Shown: piece by piece, positions 1 to 11,239 of the stretch
How positions within the stretch are numbered: the stretch's first letter is position 1
How the letters are laid out: the number at the start of each line of letters is the position of its first letter
Source: Caenorhabditis remanei
Taxonomy: Eukaryota; Nematoda; Chromadorea; Rhabditida; Rhabditidae
Direction of reading: 5' to 3'
DNA: 64,000 nucleotides
Assembly (NCBI RefSeq): GCF_010183535.1
Contig: NC_071331.1
Coordinates: 20,584,001 to 20,648,000, forward strand
Program-made: the position numbers and the translations under genes
Notes under the pieces: generated by a model
What the model was told of the DNA's origin: nothing
Seen by the model: only the letters and a program-made list of their open reading frames with translations
Databases searched by the model: none

Positions 1-148
1 TGGCGCGCCGTAAGCGCGTTTTTTGATCTTTTTGACTAGAAAACTATCAAAATTGAGTGTTTCTTGCAATTTACAGTGTCAGGAGCGCCTTTGACGCGTT
101 TTCTGAGAAATTTGACTGAAAATACTGAAATTTGTCATTCATTTTCAG

Positions 149-3100
149 GATGGACGTAACCCGTGTTGGAACACTCGTCGGATCCGATAAATTCGGCAAT
201 CGTTACTACGAGAATAACGAATATTTTGTGCCACGTAATCGTTGGGTCGAGTTTCCCGATAAAGTTTGGCTCGACTATGATGCGACTCAGGTGCCACCAG
301 AGTGGTGAGTGACAGAATTGGCTGAAAATGGGATGAAAATTGCATACTTGTCAAATGAGGGGCCGGCCCCCGGGCCCGGCCCCTAAAAAGCCCGGCCCGG
401 CCCGGCCCCTGGGGCCGGGCCGGGCCGGGCCTGAAAAGCTTCGGCCCGGGCCCGGCCCCTCAGGCCCCTCTTTTCAGGGATATGAGATTTTTGAGAAAAA
501 TTTTCAAATTTTTTCCACAAATTCAATTTTTCATGGGGAAAAATTTCCCAATTTACTCGTTTTTTATAGTTTTTTCATCATGATTTAGTATATTTTTCGA
601 AAGATGAGCTGAATTTTTCAGCGAGACGCCTCCGGCAATGGAAAACTTGAAGGTGTAAATAGGTAAAATCTGATTTTTTCCCAGAATAATCTGTGTGTCT
701 TCGTGAGTTCATTTTCATAACGAAAAAATATGAAAATTCGGTCGAAACCCCGCTGAGATCGAGCGGCGAAACAGTTTGGGCAATTAAATTAAACAATTAA
801 AAAATGGCGAAAGTAATTATATTATAAAACTTGAAAAAAAATCTTTGAAAATTTTCTTTAGATATGAATATGAACTCAGACACACATGCATTATTCTATG
901 AAAAAAATCAAAGTTGAACTTAGTCCAACTTTGCTCAAATTCGAAAAAAATTTTGAAAAAAATTTGAAAAAAAAAATTCCCTCCAAAAGAGGGGCCTGAG
1001 GGGCCGGGCCGGGCCGGCCATGGCCGGGCCGGGCTTGGGCCGGGCCGGGCCGGGCCTGAAGTTTTGGAAAAAAAGCCCGGCCCGGCCCGGCCCGGCCCGG
1101 CCCTTGACAAGTATGGAAAATTGGCACTATTTAACAGAAATATGTGAAAAATGACCGAAAAATCGGTCAAATTTCAGTGTGAAATGGTATAAACTAGCAG
1201 ATTTTAGTGATTTTCATCAAATCTCACATGGAAATTGGGAAAATTGCAGAAAAATTGCACTGTTTGTAGTCATTTTTGACAAAATTTGATGAAATTTGGC
1301 AGAATTCCGTAATTTTCGAAGAGAGTTTGCCCGAAATTCGCATTTTTGACGGTTTTAAACAAATTTACATCGAAAGTTGCCGAAAATTGCTGAAAAACAA
1401 AATTTCAGATGTATTTTATACAATTCTTGGCCATTTTTACCTATTTTGTATTGGTTTTGTACCAAATAACCCAAAAAACTACGTCAATTTTACTCAGAAA
1501 ATGCCTATTTTAACTCATTTTTTCCCGTTTCTCCATCAAAAATCCGTCCAAAATTTGAAAAAAAAACCGACGAAGTTGTCTAAAATTGTCTAAAAACCAA
1601 GAAAAATTAATCGCGGACTAGTTTTCCAAACATTTGGTTTTCTAGGCCACCAAATGAGAAACTAGTCCCCGGGCAGTTTTTAAGCAGACTTGCAACGGGC
1701 CGGGCCGGGCCGGAAGTAAAATTTCTAGGGCCCGGCCCGGCCCGGTCGGCCCGGAAGTTCAGTATTGAAAAAAATTCAAAATTTTTTTCGAAAATTTCCC
1801 GATTTTTTTTGAAAAATATTTCTTAAGAACAACCAGTGGTGGGCGCGGAGTGAAATTAGTGACTCTCCCCGTGGCGGCAGCGGCCACAGCGCGGGGGGAA
1901 GAGAGTGCGAGAGAGCGCGCCTCACCATTGCCGACAGCGAGAGACGCAGACATTTCTCCTCCCCCCGTGGATTTTGGAGTGAAGCTCACTAGGGAAGGAT
2001 CCAGAGTCGAGATGGAGTTACAGGTCGAGATATATATCAGTAGAACGAAAATTTTGCGCTGATTTCAAATCTGTATTCTGTTTTTGCTGAACGATCTCGT
2101 GTAAAAAGTTATTCGTGTTTTTGTGGCTTCTTAGTGCAAAAATGGGCATTTTCAAGACTCCCAAAATTAACGTTTTTCTGATTTTTTTCAAATTTTTTTG
2201 TGTGGCACGTATGAGTACGGATAGAAAGATGATTTTTGCATAGTTTGATTTCAGAATTTATTTTCAGAAAAATTTTTGTGAAGTTTCTTAAAATTTCAAA
2301 AATGACACATCTACAAAAAATTTGTCTGAAAGTTTTCTAAAGTTCCAACACAAACAATACAATTTACATGATTGGAACTGCACGTACAACACAAAAAATT
2401 TTGAAAAAAACATGAAAAGCGTTAATTTTGGGAGTCTTGAAAATGCTCATTTTTGCACTGAGAATCCACAAAAACGCGAATAACTTTTTACACGAGATCG
2501 TTTAGCAAAATTGGAATACAGATTTGAAATCAGCGCAAAATTTCCGATCTACTGATACATATCTCGACCTGTAACTCCATCTCGACTCTGGATCCTTCCC
2601 TAGTCAGCTTCACTCGCGCCCACCACTGAGAACAACTTTTTGTAGGTTTCGAAGGTTGTTGAAAAATATACTTGAGGAAAAATATGAACAATTTTCAGAA
2701 AATAAATTGTTCGACAAAAAATTGTAGAGGAAAAAGTTCAAAAATTCAAATCCGGGCCAAAACCGGAATTTTGCAAGTCTGTTTTTAAGGGGTTTTAAAG
2801 TCGTTTTCTGTGGAAATTTTGCACTGAAAAGCAGATTTTCATCTCGTCTGGCGCACCTTTGACGCGTTTTCTTTAATTTCCTGCAAAAAAACTATAACAC
2901 CTTTTTTCAAATGACGCAGGGACTAGCTTTGGTTTTCTAGGCCACCAGGTGGAAAACTAGTCCCCCGACTAAAATATTTGAGTTTTTCATTATTTTTTAA
3001 TAAAAATGACTTGAATCATAGATAAATCGTCTGAATTTTCAGGCACTCGTGGCTCCACCACATCACCGACGACGCTCCATCGGTGAAGCCGCCACCAACT

Positions 3101-3883
3101 CAGAGTTTCGTGTTGGATCACAAGGAGAACACAACTCTCGACGCGTGAGTTTCCCCCCCGACTGGCGCACCTCTGACGCGGCGCTTTCTTGAAATTTGGT
3201 TTCCCAGACTCTTTACTCACTGGTTTTTCTGTAATTTCGGATCTGAAAACCTGTATTTTCAATTAGAAAACCCACAAAAACCCCTGAAAACCGAGAAAAA
3301 TGAGTCGGGGACTAGTTTTCCTAAAATTTAGATTTCTAGGCCACCATGTGAAAAACTAGTCCCTCAACAATTTTTGAGTGATTTTTTTCCCATTTTTCTG
3401 AAAAAATCACTGGAAATCTGTTATTTTCACGTTTTCACCAGGAAAAATGCAGAAAAAATAGTGAAAACTGTCAAAAATGAGTCGAGGACTAGTTTTCTTC
3501 GAAATTTGGATTTCTAGGCCACCAAATGGAAAACTCGTCCCCAATTGTTTTTTTTTAAGTAGAAAACAATTAAAAACACAAAAAATCCTGTTCAAAATCA
3601 CCAAAAACCATAAAAAATGAGTCGGGGACTAGTTTTCCTAAAATTTGGATTTCTAGGCCACCAGGTGAAAAACTAGTCCGCGCCTTTCTGCTAATTTTCA
3701 TAACACTTGATGGCCTAACTTTCCAATTTTTGGGGTTTCTAGGCCACCAATCATAAAACTAGTCCCCGATATATTCTCATCTAATCTCATCCCATTTTCA
3801 GCGACAAAAAATACATCCCATACTCGACGACTCGTACCAAAGTACAAGGATGGACTCCCGGACAGAAGCCACAATTCGATTGA
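149..3883 (+). CDS. NDUFA12: NADH dehydrogenase complex I accessory subunit NDUFA12 (B17.2), 5' part missing
   Basis: Accessory subunit of mitochondrial respiratory complex I (matrix arm), not itself catalytic. Three exons fit: 149-304, 3043-3144 and 3802-3883 (stop TGA 3881-3883), each with AG acceptor and GT donor in phase. The product contains VGTLVGSDKFGNRYYEN, then RWVEFP, VPPEW, SWLHHITDDAP, and a C-terminal YIPYSTTRTKVQGW block, in the same order as the NDUFA12 family. Family members carry about 30 more N-terminal residues, and position 149 is preceded by TTTTCAG, so upstream exon(s) probably lie before base 1; an ATG occurs at 150-152 but is likely internal. AATAAA at 3883-3888 overlaps the stop and is a plausible poly(A) signal. 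Intron 1 (2.7 kb) carries two hAT-like foldbacks. The next gene starts 227 bp downstream, which suggests an operon. Family assignment is firm; the 5' end is not visible. Confidence 0.93.
343..1115. mobile_element. GC-rich hAT-like foldback element, 8-bp TSD
   Basis: The ends are CATACTTGTCAA and TTGACAAGTATG, inverted. The flanks are GAAAATTG at 335-342 and GAAAATTG at 1116-1123, an exact 8-bp target-site duplication typical of hAT-superfamily elements. Both arms carry arrays of GGGCC/GGCCC units (about 360-470 and 990-1105). The AT-rich centre (480-985) has no transposase, so the element is non-autonomous. It sits in NDUFA12 intron 1. ORFs read through the GGCCC arrays (Gly/Pro/Arg-rich) are artefacts of the repeat. 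Confidence 0.85.
1612..1760. repeat. GGGGACTAG hairpin copy plus a GGGCC-array fragment
   Basis: A copy of the dispersed ACTAGTTTTCC...CTAGGCCACC...AACTAGTCCCC hairpin lies at 1616-1672. A GGGCC/GGCCC stretch follows at 1697-1757, introduced by GACTTGCAA and resembling one arm of the GC-rich hAT-like family, with no matching second terminus found. The surrounding bases 1116-1610 hold no gene that I can support. Confidence 0.7.
1834..2628. mobile_element. hAT-like foldback element (CAGTGGTGGGCG ends), 8-bp TSD
   Basis: Terminal inverted repeats are CAGTGGTGGGCG and CGCCCACCACTG. The flanks AGAACAAC (1826-1833) and AGAACAAC (2629-2636) are identical, an 8-bp duplication. The arms are complementary for about 300 bp (for example GGATCCAGAGTCGAGATGGA at 1998 against its complement near 2580). 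There is no coding capacity for a transposase. A fragment of the same family lies at about 30680-30734. Confidence 0.88.
2917..3770. repeat. Block of GGGGACTAG hairpin repeats in NDUFA12 introns
   Basis: At least five copies of the roughly 60-bp hairpin (starts near 2918, 3306, 3483, 3621 and 3719, the last degenerate). Each has inverted GGGACTAGTTTT / AAAACTAGTCCC ends around a TAGGCCACC core. The coding exon 3043-3144 lies between copies. The spacers are also similar to each other, so the family behaves as a loose tandem array with the hairpin as its most conserved part. Confidence 0.85.
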
Positions 3884-4110
3884 ATAAATAAGCTCCGCCC
3901 ACTTCTAGACTGTTCTGTGTCGCCTTCTCCAACTTATTCGAAATCCTAGTAGATGTTTTTGGTTTCTTCTATTGATTGATGTAAAATGAATCCGTTTTTC
4001 AGCGATTTTTCCTTTTCTTTTTTTTTTTTTGAAAAATGGGATTTTCAGACCTTTTTTCGTATATTTTTGATATTTTTTAAACGTTTTTAAAATTATTTTG
4101 TCGATTTCAG
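3884..4110 (+). promoter_or_regulatory. Short intergenic linker, probable operon junction with trans-splice acceptor
   Basis: Only 227 bp separate the NDUFA12 stop from the phosphatase ATG. AATAAA lies at the start of the linker, a T-rich run at about 4009-4031, and the phosphatase ATG at 4111 directly follows GATTTCAG, a strong 3' splice site with no upstream donor needed. This is the arrangement of a Caenorhabditis operon in which the downstream gene receives a spliced leader. No independent promoter is evident. This is inference; transcript ends were not seen. Confidence 0.55.
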
Positions 4111-7100
4111 ATGTCCGACGGCAAGAAGAGTGTTCTGATGGTTTGTCTCGGTAAGAAAATAGAGGAAAATCGGTGGAAAACGAGTGGAATTGGCCCGGGG
4201 ACTAGTTTTCCCGAAATTTGGGTTTCTAGGCCACGAGATGGAAAACTAGTCCCCCGACCTTTCACTCGTATTTTTTCAAGTTTTGGATCAAAAAACCACA
4301 AGAAAACCAGAGAGAATCATCAAAAACAAGCAAATTTGGCCCGGGGACTAGTTTTGGTTTTCTAGGCCACCACTTATAAAACTAGTCCCCCGACTCGTTT
4401 CTCATATTTTTTTGAATTAAAACAAGAAAAACTCTATTCCGAACAAAAATATCACTGAAAACTCGTCCAAAATTGGAAAAGTTAATAAAAATTTGAATTC
4501 TCTAACTTTTTTTTCCATTTTTTTGCAATTTTTTTTGCATTTTAGTCTAAAAATCAGATTTCTCAGGTGCTAATCAACCGACAACCGTGAAAAAACCATC
4601 AAAAACCATTGGAAACCAATGAAAATAGGCCGGGGACGAGTTTTTTCAAAATTTGGTTTTCTAGGCCACCAAGTGAAAAACTAGTCCCCGGACTGTTTTT
4701 TTCTTGTTTAATAGGTGAATAATTATGAAAAATGCAATTATCAACAATAAAAATCTCAAAAACTATCAAAAATGACCAGAGCACAGTCTCCCAAACCCCG
4801 AAAAACAACTGCAAGCGAAAGTTCTCAGTGGAGCGCAAAGGACGCGCGCTACAGTAGTCAAATTTAAAAAAAATTAATTTTTCAACTGAAAATTTTGATT
4901 TTATTCAAATTACGAACAATAAAGGAAAGAAAAAGTGAAAATTGTCCATAACAAAAGACGGAAAAGGCAAAAGCAACATTTCGGAAAAAAGAAAACTATT
5001 TTTGGAACGAAAATAAAGGCGCTGATACAGATCGAAGTTTTGGCCTGAGAAATCAGTTTTTTCATTATTTCTCGAAACTTATTTGGCAAAAAAGTGACCC
5101 ATCCGTCAGAAATGAAGATCTATTTATTGCGGATTTTTTGAGCTATAATTGAGATGGAAACGTCAAGAAATGGAGAGCTGGATACAGTTTGAAGTCGAGA
5201 ATTCGCCAAAAAATTTTCAGTTGAAAATGGTGTTTTCTTTAAAAAATTATCAAATACAACACTCAAAAGACATAAAATCATGGTTTTTAGAAAAATAATT
5301 GTTTTTCCTTGATGTATTCATCACATTAACCTTTATTGAAGTGACTTGTTCATCTTTAGCTTTACGCTAAAAATTAAAAAATTCACTTTTAGACCTGCAA
5401 ATTTCTCAAATTTTTCGTTTCGTGAGTGAAGATCGAAATTTTCCTTGCAGTTCTTACTCGGACTTTGGGAGACCGTGCAGAGGACTAGTTTTTCCAAAAT
5501 TTGGATTTCTAGGCCACTAGGTGGAAAACTAGTCCCCTCCTTTTCACATTTTTTTTGAGGTTTTTCTTGTTGAAAATCGCATTTTTCATGATTTCTTATC
5601 TATGAAATAAGAAAAACCAGCCCGGGGACTAGTTTTTCACTTGGTGGCCTAGAAATCCAAATTTTGGAAAAACTAGTACCCGGGTCATTTTTGACAGTTT
5701 TTGATAGTTTTTTAAGGGTTTTCTTGTTGAAAATTGCATTTTCATCCTTTTTTACCTATTAAACAAGAAAAAACAGCCGGGGGACTAGTTTTTCGACACG
5801 TGGCCTAGAAAACCAAATTGTGGGAAAGCTAGTCCCCGGACTATTTTTGACCGTTTCTGATGGTATTTTGAGTCAATAATGTAATTTTATGGGTTTTCGC
5901 ATCGTTTTTCATCGAAATTCTGAATTTCCAGGCAATATCTGTCGTTCTCCGATCGCCGAAGCGGTCTTCATCGACTGTCTAAAAAAGCGTGGAATCGAGG
6001 GGGCGTGGCTTGTCGACAGTAGTGCAATCATCGGATATCATACTGGAAAAGGACCGGATAGTCGGGCGATGGGAGCACTCCGAAAGTATGGAATCAACGA
6101 TTATCAACATAGGGCGAGAGTTGTGAGTCCGGGGAGTGGAAAAATTGGAAACATTTGAGTGGGGGACTAGTTTTGGGTTTCTAGGCCATCAGGTGAAAAA
6201 CTAGTCCCCGAGCTGTTTTTCCATGTTTCATAGGTGAAAAACCATGAAAAATGCATTTTTCAGCAAGAAAAACCTCAAAAACTGTCAAAAATGACACGGG
6301 GACTAGTTTCTCTAAAATTTGGTTTTCTAGGCCATGTCTTGCAAAACTAGTCCCTCTGAGTGGTATTACCCAAAAAACAAGAAAAAACTGTTTTCAGCTG
6401 CTTGAAAACCACAAAATTGAAAAAAAGCGGATAAAATTAGCTCGGGGACTAGTTTTCCACTTGGTGGCCTAGAAAACCAAATTTCGGAAAACTAGTCCCC
6501 GGGTTGTTTTTTGAGAGTTTTTGCAGTTTTTTGGGATTTTTTGATGTTTCAGAACGTTCTGGAACTGTTTTTCAACGAAAAAACCACTAGTTTTCTCGAA
6601 ATTTGGTTTTCTAGGCCACCAAGTGGAAAACTAGTCCCTCAACAATTTTTGAGTGATTTTTTTCAATTTTAACGGAAAAATCACTGGAAACCTGTTATTT
6701 TCATGTTTTCACGGAGAAAAATGCAGAAAAAATCGTGAAAACTGTCAAAAATGAGTCGGGGACTAGTTTTCTACGAAATTTGGATTTCTAGGCCACCAAA
6801 TGGAAAATTCGTTCCCCGTTGTTTTTTTTAGGTGAAAACCATCAAAAAAACAAAAAATCCTGTTCAAAATCACCAAAAACCAGAAGTTTTTGCCCGGGGA
6901 CTAGTTTTGGGTTGCTAGGCCACCAGGTGAAAAACTAGTCCCCCGACTCAAATTTTCCAGTTTTTCGTTATTTTTTAGCGAAAAATGACTGAAATCATTG
7001 AAAAATGATGAAAAACTCAAATATTTGAGGGGGACTAGTTTTCCATTTGGTGGCCCAGAAAACCAAAACTAGTCCCCGACTCAAATTTTCAAGTTTTTCA

Positions 7101-7422
7101 TGTTTTTTAAGTCATTTTTTTAGTCATTTTTCAGCCTTTTTCGACCGTAAATCTGATTTTTCAGACCACTCCGGATGACATCCGCCGTTTCGACTACATC
7201 TTCGGAATGGACGATTCGAATATCGAAGATCTTCGAGAAATCGAACAAAAAGTGCCAAAATCGGAGCGTCGTGCTGAAATTCTGATGTTGGGAAAACAGG
7301 ATCCTCGAGGGAAATCAGAAGTACCCGATCCGTATTACGAATCGGGAAGCGCGCAATTCGATGAGGTCCTTCAGCAGTGTGTCAAATGTTGTGAAGCGTT
7401 TTTGGATAAGATTCTGAAATAA
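4111..7422 (+). CDS. ACP1: Low-molecular-weight protein tyrosine phosphatase (ACP1 family)
   Basis: Cytosolic phosphatase that hydrolyses phosphotyrosine through a cysteinyl-phosphate intermediate. Exons are 4111-4150, 5932-6122 and 7165-7422, in frame, giving 162 residues (family about 158). The P-loop VCLGNICRSP places nucleophile C12 and R18 exactly as in the mammalian enzyme, and the loop acid is in the D132-P133-Y134-Y135 segment (family Asp129, Tyr131, Tyr132). Other family signatures are SSAIIGYHTGKGPDSRA and the FDYIFGMDDSN segment. The P-loop is split by the first intron immediately after the LG codons, so correct removal of that 1.8-kb, repeat-filled intron is essential for activity. 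ATG 4111 is chosen because it directly follows a splice acceptor. Probably an operon partner of the upstream NDUFA12 gene. Confidence 0.95.
4195..7071. repeat. Block of GGGGACTAG hairpin repeats in phosphatase introns
   Basis: About 13 copies of the hairpin, starting near 4197, 4344, 4632, 5480, 5627, 5781, 6164, 6298, 6443, 6585, 6758, 6898 and 7028, in both orientations (TTTTCTAGGCCACC or its complement GGTGGCCTAGAAAA). The phosphatase exon 5932-6122 is the only non-repeat stretch of length. Spacers repeat AAAAATGCATTTTTCAGCAAG-like text, itself self-complementary. Confidence 0.85.
4786..5478. mobile_element. Possible foldback element inserted within a hairpin-repeat copy
   Basis: GCACAGTCTCCCAAA near 4791 is answered by TTTGGGAGACCGTGC near 5463 (one mismatch), and further paired bases (CTTGCAGTT, CGAAA) lie inside. 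The insertion interrupts the usual ...AAAATGACCC-GGGGACTAG... junction of the hairpin family. I could not fix a clean target duplication, so the boundaries are approximate. There is no coding potential. Confidence 0.45.
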
Positions 7423-7789
7423 ATGAATTTTTGAAGGTTTTGGCAAAATTTCAGCGAAAATTTGAGATTTCTGGCGAAAATTTGAGGTTTTTAGACGAAA
7501 AATTACGAATTTAGAGTTCCACTGGCGTACCTTTGGCGCGTTTTTCATTTTTGACCATTTTGATGGTTTTAGGCTAATTTCTTTGATATTTTACCACTTT
7601 TTCAGTTTTCTGGACCGTCTCAGAATCATTGAATCCGTTTTCAGTGAAAATTTGAGGTTTTTAGACGAAAAATTACGAATTTTGAGTTCCATGTCTTCGT
7701 GGCCTAACTTTGGTGGCCTAGAAACCCGAATCTCATCTACCAAATAATAATTTCAATTTGATATTCGAAGTCTCCATGCAATTTCCAAA

Positions 7790-9855
7790 GTTTTGAGCCC
7801 CATATTGACATATTTCTGAAAAAATGAAAAAATGGAAAATTTTGGTACCGTTTTTGGCTCAAATTTCAAAGTTTTCAGAATCGGGTCAATATGGGGCTCA
7901 AAATTTTGGAATTTTTAAGGAGAATTCAAATATTCTATTAGTGGGTGGCCTAGGAACCCAGAATTTAGTTTTTTTAGGCCACCAAATTGAAAATAGGCAG
8001 ATTTTGATGCATTTTTTTCGAAATTTTGATTAAAAAAAAGATCGATTTTGAGCCAAACACTTTCAACTGGCGTGCATTTGGCGCGTTTTTCAGTGTTGGT
8101 CTGTTTTTGGATTTTTTGAAAGTCTGGCGTGCGTTCGACGCGTGAACAGTGTCAAAGTCATGGTTTGATAGATTTTAAGCCTAACCTGGCGTGCCTTTGA
8201 CGCGTTTTTTCCAGTTTTCTTGTAATTTCACGCATTTTCAGCGCTTTTCACTCATCTAAACAAGATTTCTGGAATTTTTCAAATTCTGTCTGGCGCGCCT
8301 GGCACTCGTTTTTCAGTAAACTTCTGAAAACCTCAATTTTTCCAGAAAATTCTCCCATTTTTGATATTATTTTGTCTGAAATTGCATAAATTGTGTATCT
8401 ATAATTTTCGTAATAAACTTTTCTGTGTAAAAAATTTATTCTTTCTGATTTTTTTCGGAAAAAACTTGTTGAATTCACGGGTTTCTATACTACTGTATAT
8501 CTACAACTGTCATAATTTCAGATTTTTCGAAAATTCATCTCTAATTTCAGCCAAAACAATGGCCACGCCCACTGCCACTGCCACATCCTACGTGATGTAT
8601 ATAATCCTTCGTCGTGATCTCCAAACGAAACTTCAATGGCCGCTGGGAGCGGTTTGTACACAGGCGGCTCATGCCGCTTCTGCCGCTATGTGGATTTTTA
8701 GGTAGCTCTCAAAAATTGGCTCGAAATTCAAAAAATTCCAGAAAAATCCATCAAAAATGAACTATTCTAGCTTATTTCCAGTTTGGTGGCCTAGAAAACC
8801 GAATTCTGGGTTTCTAGGCCACATATCTGAATTCTCCCTGAAATTTCCGAAATTTTGAGCCCCATATTGACCCAATTCTGAAAACTTTGAAATTTGAGTC
8901 CAAAACGGTACCAAAAATTATTTTTTTCAGAAATATGTCAATATGGGGCTCAAAATTTTGGAAATTTTATGGAAAATTCGAATATTTGATTGAAATTCTT
9001 ATTTGGTGGCATAGGAACCCAGAATTTGGATTTCTAGGCCACCAAATTGAAAATCGGCTAAAATTGACAGATTTTGATGAATTGTTCTGAACAGAACTCA
9101 AAAACCACTAAAATATCTGAATTCTCCTTGTAATGTCCGAAATTTTGAGCCCCATATTGACCCAATTCTGAAAACTTTGAAATTTGAGTTCAAAGGTACC
9201 AAAAATTCATCTTGTCAGAAATATGTCAATATGGGGGCTCAAAATTTTGGAAATTTTATGGAGAATTTGAATATTCAGATAGTTTTTAGGTTCCGTGGCC
9301 TAGGAACCTAAAATTTGGATTTCTAGGCCACCAAATGGAAAATCGGCTAAAATTGGCAGATTTTGATGAATTTTTTGGACAGAATCAAAAAACCAGTGGA
9401 ATATCTGAATTCTCCTCAAAATTTCCGAAATTTTGAGCCCCATATTGATTCAATTCTGAAAACTGTGAATTTGGGCCCAAAACGGTACCAAAAATTATTG
9501 TTTTTTCATTTTTTCAGAAATATGTCAATATGGGGCTCAAAATTTTGGAAATTGCACGGAGAATTCGAATACCTGATTGAAATTCTTATCGGGTGGCCTA
9601 GTTACCCAGAATTTGGATTTCTAGGCCACCAAATTGAACATAGGCTAAAATTGGAAGATTTTGATGAATTTTTCTGTACAGAATCCAAAAACCACAGGAA
9701 TTTCTGAATTCTCCTTGTAATTTCCGAAATTTTGAGCCCCATATAGACCCAATTCTGAAAACTTTGAAATTTGAGCCAAAGACGGTACCAAAAATTACTA
9801 TTTTTCATTTTTTCAGAAATATGTCAATATGGGGCTCAAAACTTTGGAAATTTTA
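7790..9855. repeat. CCCCATATTGA hairpin repeat array (5 copies) in and before PTRHD1
   Basis: Five imperfect palindromes of about 110 bp: TTTTGAGCCCCATATTGA... followed by ...TCAATATGGGGCTCAAAA, at about 7793-7905, 8853-8970, 9137-9255, 9435-9550 and 9733-9848. Each is followed by a CTAGGCCACC-type half hairpin. The last four make up almost all of PTRHD1 intron 1. Two further copies occur at 29448-29565 and 29738-29880. Confidence 0.85.
8040..8310. repeat. Four short TGGCG...GCGTTTT units upstream of PTRHD1
   Basis: CTGGCGTGCATTTGGCGCG (8068), CTGGCGTGCGTTCGACGCG (8122), CTGGCGTGCCTTTGACGCG (8186) and CTGGCGCGCCTGGCACTCG (8290) are copies of the short GC-rich unit that dominates the far end of the window. 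The gap between the phosphatase stop (7422) and the PTRHD1 ATG (8559) otherwise holds nothing that I recognise except a CCCCATATTGA hairpin. Confidence 0.7.
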
Positions 9856-10295
9856 TGGAGAATTCAAATATGTGATTGAAATTCTTATTTGGTGGCCGAG
9901 TTTAGAGTTTCTAGGCCACCAAAGTAATGCCATTTATCAATTTTCTCCAAAAATCGCCATTTTTCGTCTAAAAACCTCAAATTTTCACTGAAATTTGTCC
10001 AAAATCTCAAAATTTCCTTCCAGAAACGATCCGAACACTGAAATCTACACAAGCGACTTGGATAAAATGCATAAAGTCACACTTGGAGTGAGTTTGAATA
10101 ATTAAAAATGAGTTTTAATCGACAATTTTCCAGGTAGATTCCGAAGAGGAGATCAAAAAAGTGACCGAGAAACTGATCGCCCGAAAAGTTGATCACAAAG
10201 TGTGGATTGAAGACGATATTCCAGTTTGTATCGCACTGAAACCGTATCCCAAAGAGGAAGTCAAAAATGCGTTGAAGGGATTGAAATTGTTTTAG
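8559..10295 (+). CDS. PTRHD1: Peptidyl-tRNA hydrolase domain-containing protein 1 (PTRHD1)
   Basis: Member of the PTH2-fold peptidyl-tRNA hydrolase family; the PTRHD1 branch has an uncertain physiological role. Exons are 8559-8701, 10024-10087 and 10134-10295 (stop TAG 10293-10295), in phase, coding 122 residues (human protein about 140). Features are YVMYIILRRDL, WPLGAVCTQAAHAASAA (the conserved helix after the first strand), TLGVDSEEEIKK and the C-terminal IALKPYPKEEVKNALKGLKLF-type ending, which is diagnostic for this branch. The start ATG follows an AATTTCAG acceptor by 7 nt. AATAAA at 10303-10308 provides a poly(A) signal. The gene is 1.1 kb from the phosphatase, so operon membership is less certain than for the first two genes. 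Confidence 0.93.
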
Positions 10296-10524
10296 AATTG
10301 GGAATAAATTATTGAGTTTTTTGTTGATCTTTCCGATTTTTGCATTCGAGCCAATAAATTATTGCATAATTTTCAAAAAAAAAACCGATTTTCAGAAAAA
10401 TGAATATAATTTTTTTGGCAGAAAACATTTTCTAATAACAATAGCTGGAAATGTACTTGAGAATGCTCTGAAACTGTCTAAATTCAAAAAAAAAAATTTC
10501 TTACCAAATATGATCTGAAAACCA

Positions 10525-11100
10525 TAGTTGTCAAGGCCAGGCCCGGGCAAATTGGCGCGAAAGTGCGCCCCACCGCAAACGAGAGAGTATCGGCGAGAGA
10601 CGCAGAGTTTTTTCAGGCGCGAAACGAATGTTCGCCATTTTTGATCTATTTTTGCACAATTTTCTCTAGGAAAATGGCAAATTTTCAATTAAAACTTGTG
10701 AAAATAGATCAAAAATGGTGAAAATCTGTTTCGCGCCAGAAAAAAACGCTGTTACTTGCGGCATTCGCCGGCAAGCCGGCGCCGCTTATTTTCACGTTAA
10801 TTGCATGAAAAGCAAGTTCATTTCCAAAACTTGCTTCCATCGCCGGTCTTCATTTCTAAACCGGCGTCAAACGCCGCTTTTTTGAGTATAAACTATACTG
10901 AAAATGAATGAAAATTATAAAAACCGGCGTTAAACGCCGGTTTTAAAAATTGTATTTGCCGCAATCGCCGGTTTCATTTCTGGCGTGGGCGACAATCGAC
11001 GGAAATGAAACCGGCGATTGCCGCCCGAAAACGCCTGTTTTAACAGCCCTAGTCTCTCGCCGATACTCTCTCGTTTGCAGCGGGGCGCAGTTGTAACGAA
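10525..11100. mobile_element. Foldback element with CGGCG-rich arms
   Basis: CGCAAACGAGAGAGTATCGG near 10574 is mirrored by CCGATACTCTCTCGTTTGCA near 11060, and GCGCCCC/GGGGCGC lies just outside these. The interior (10750-11040) has repeated pairs of the kind CCGGCGTTAAACGCCGG and ATTGCCGG/CCGGCGATTG that would form GC-rich stems. No ORF of interest. The outer limits are approximate, and I did not find a target duplication. Confidence 0.65.
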
Positions 11101-11239
11101 ATTGCTCTGCTAATATAACTTTGAACGTGTGCTACGGTGTCAAGAATTGTCATTTATTGCCAGTTTTTGTATAACATGTAGATCAAAAGTAGTATTTTAT
11201 TTTTATAGTTGACTACTTCTTTGCTTGTTTCCTTCAAAT

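Noticed and set aside
340..1170. Gly/Pro/Arg-rich ORFs on both strands
   Set aside because: They translate GGGCC arrays in the arms of the hAT-like element.
7315..7548. Minus-strand 77-aa ORF over the phosphatase last exon
   Set aside because: Shadow of the conserved phosphatase coding exon.
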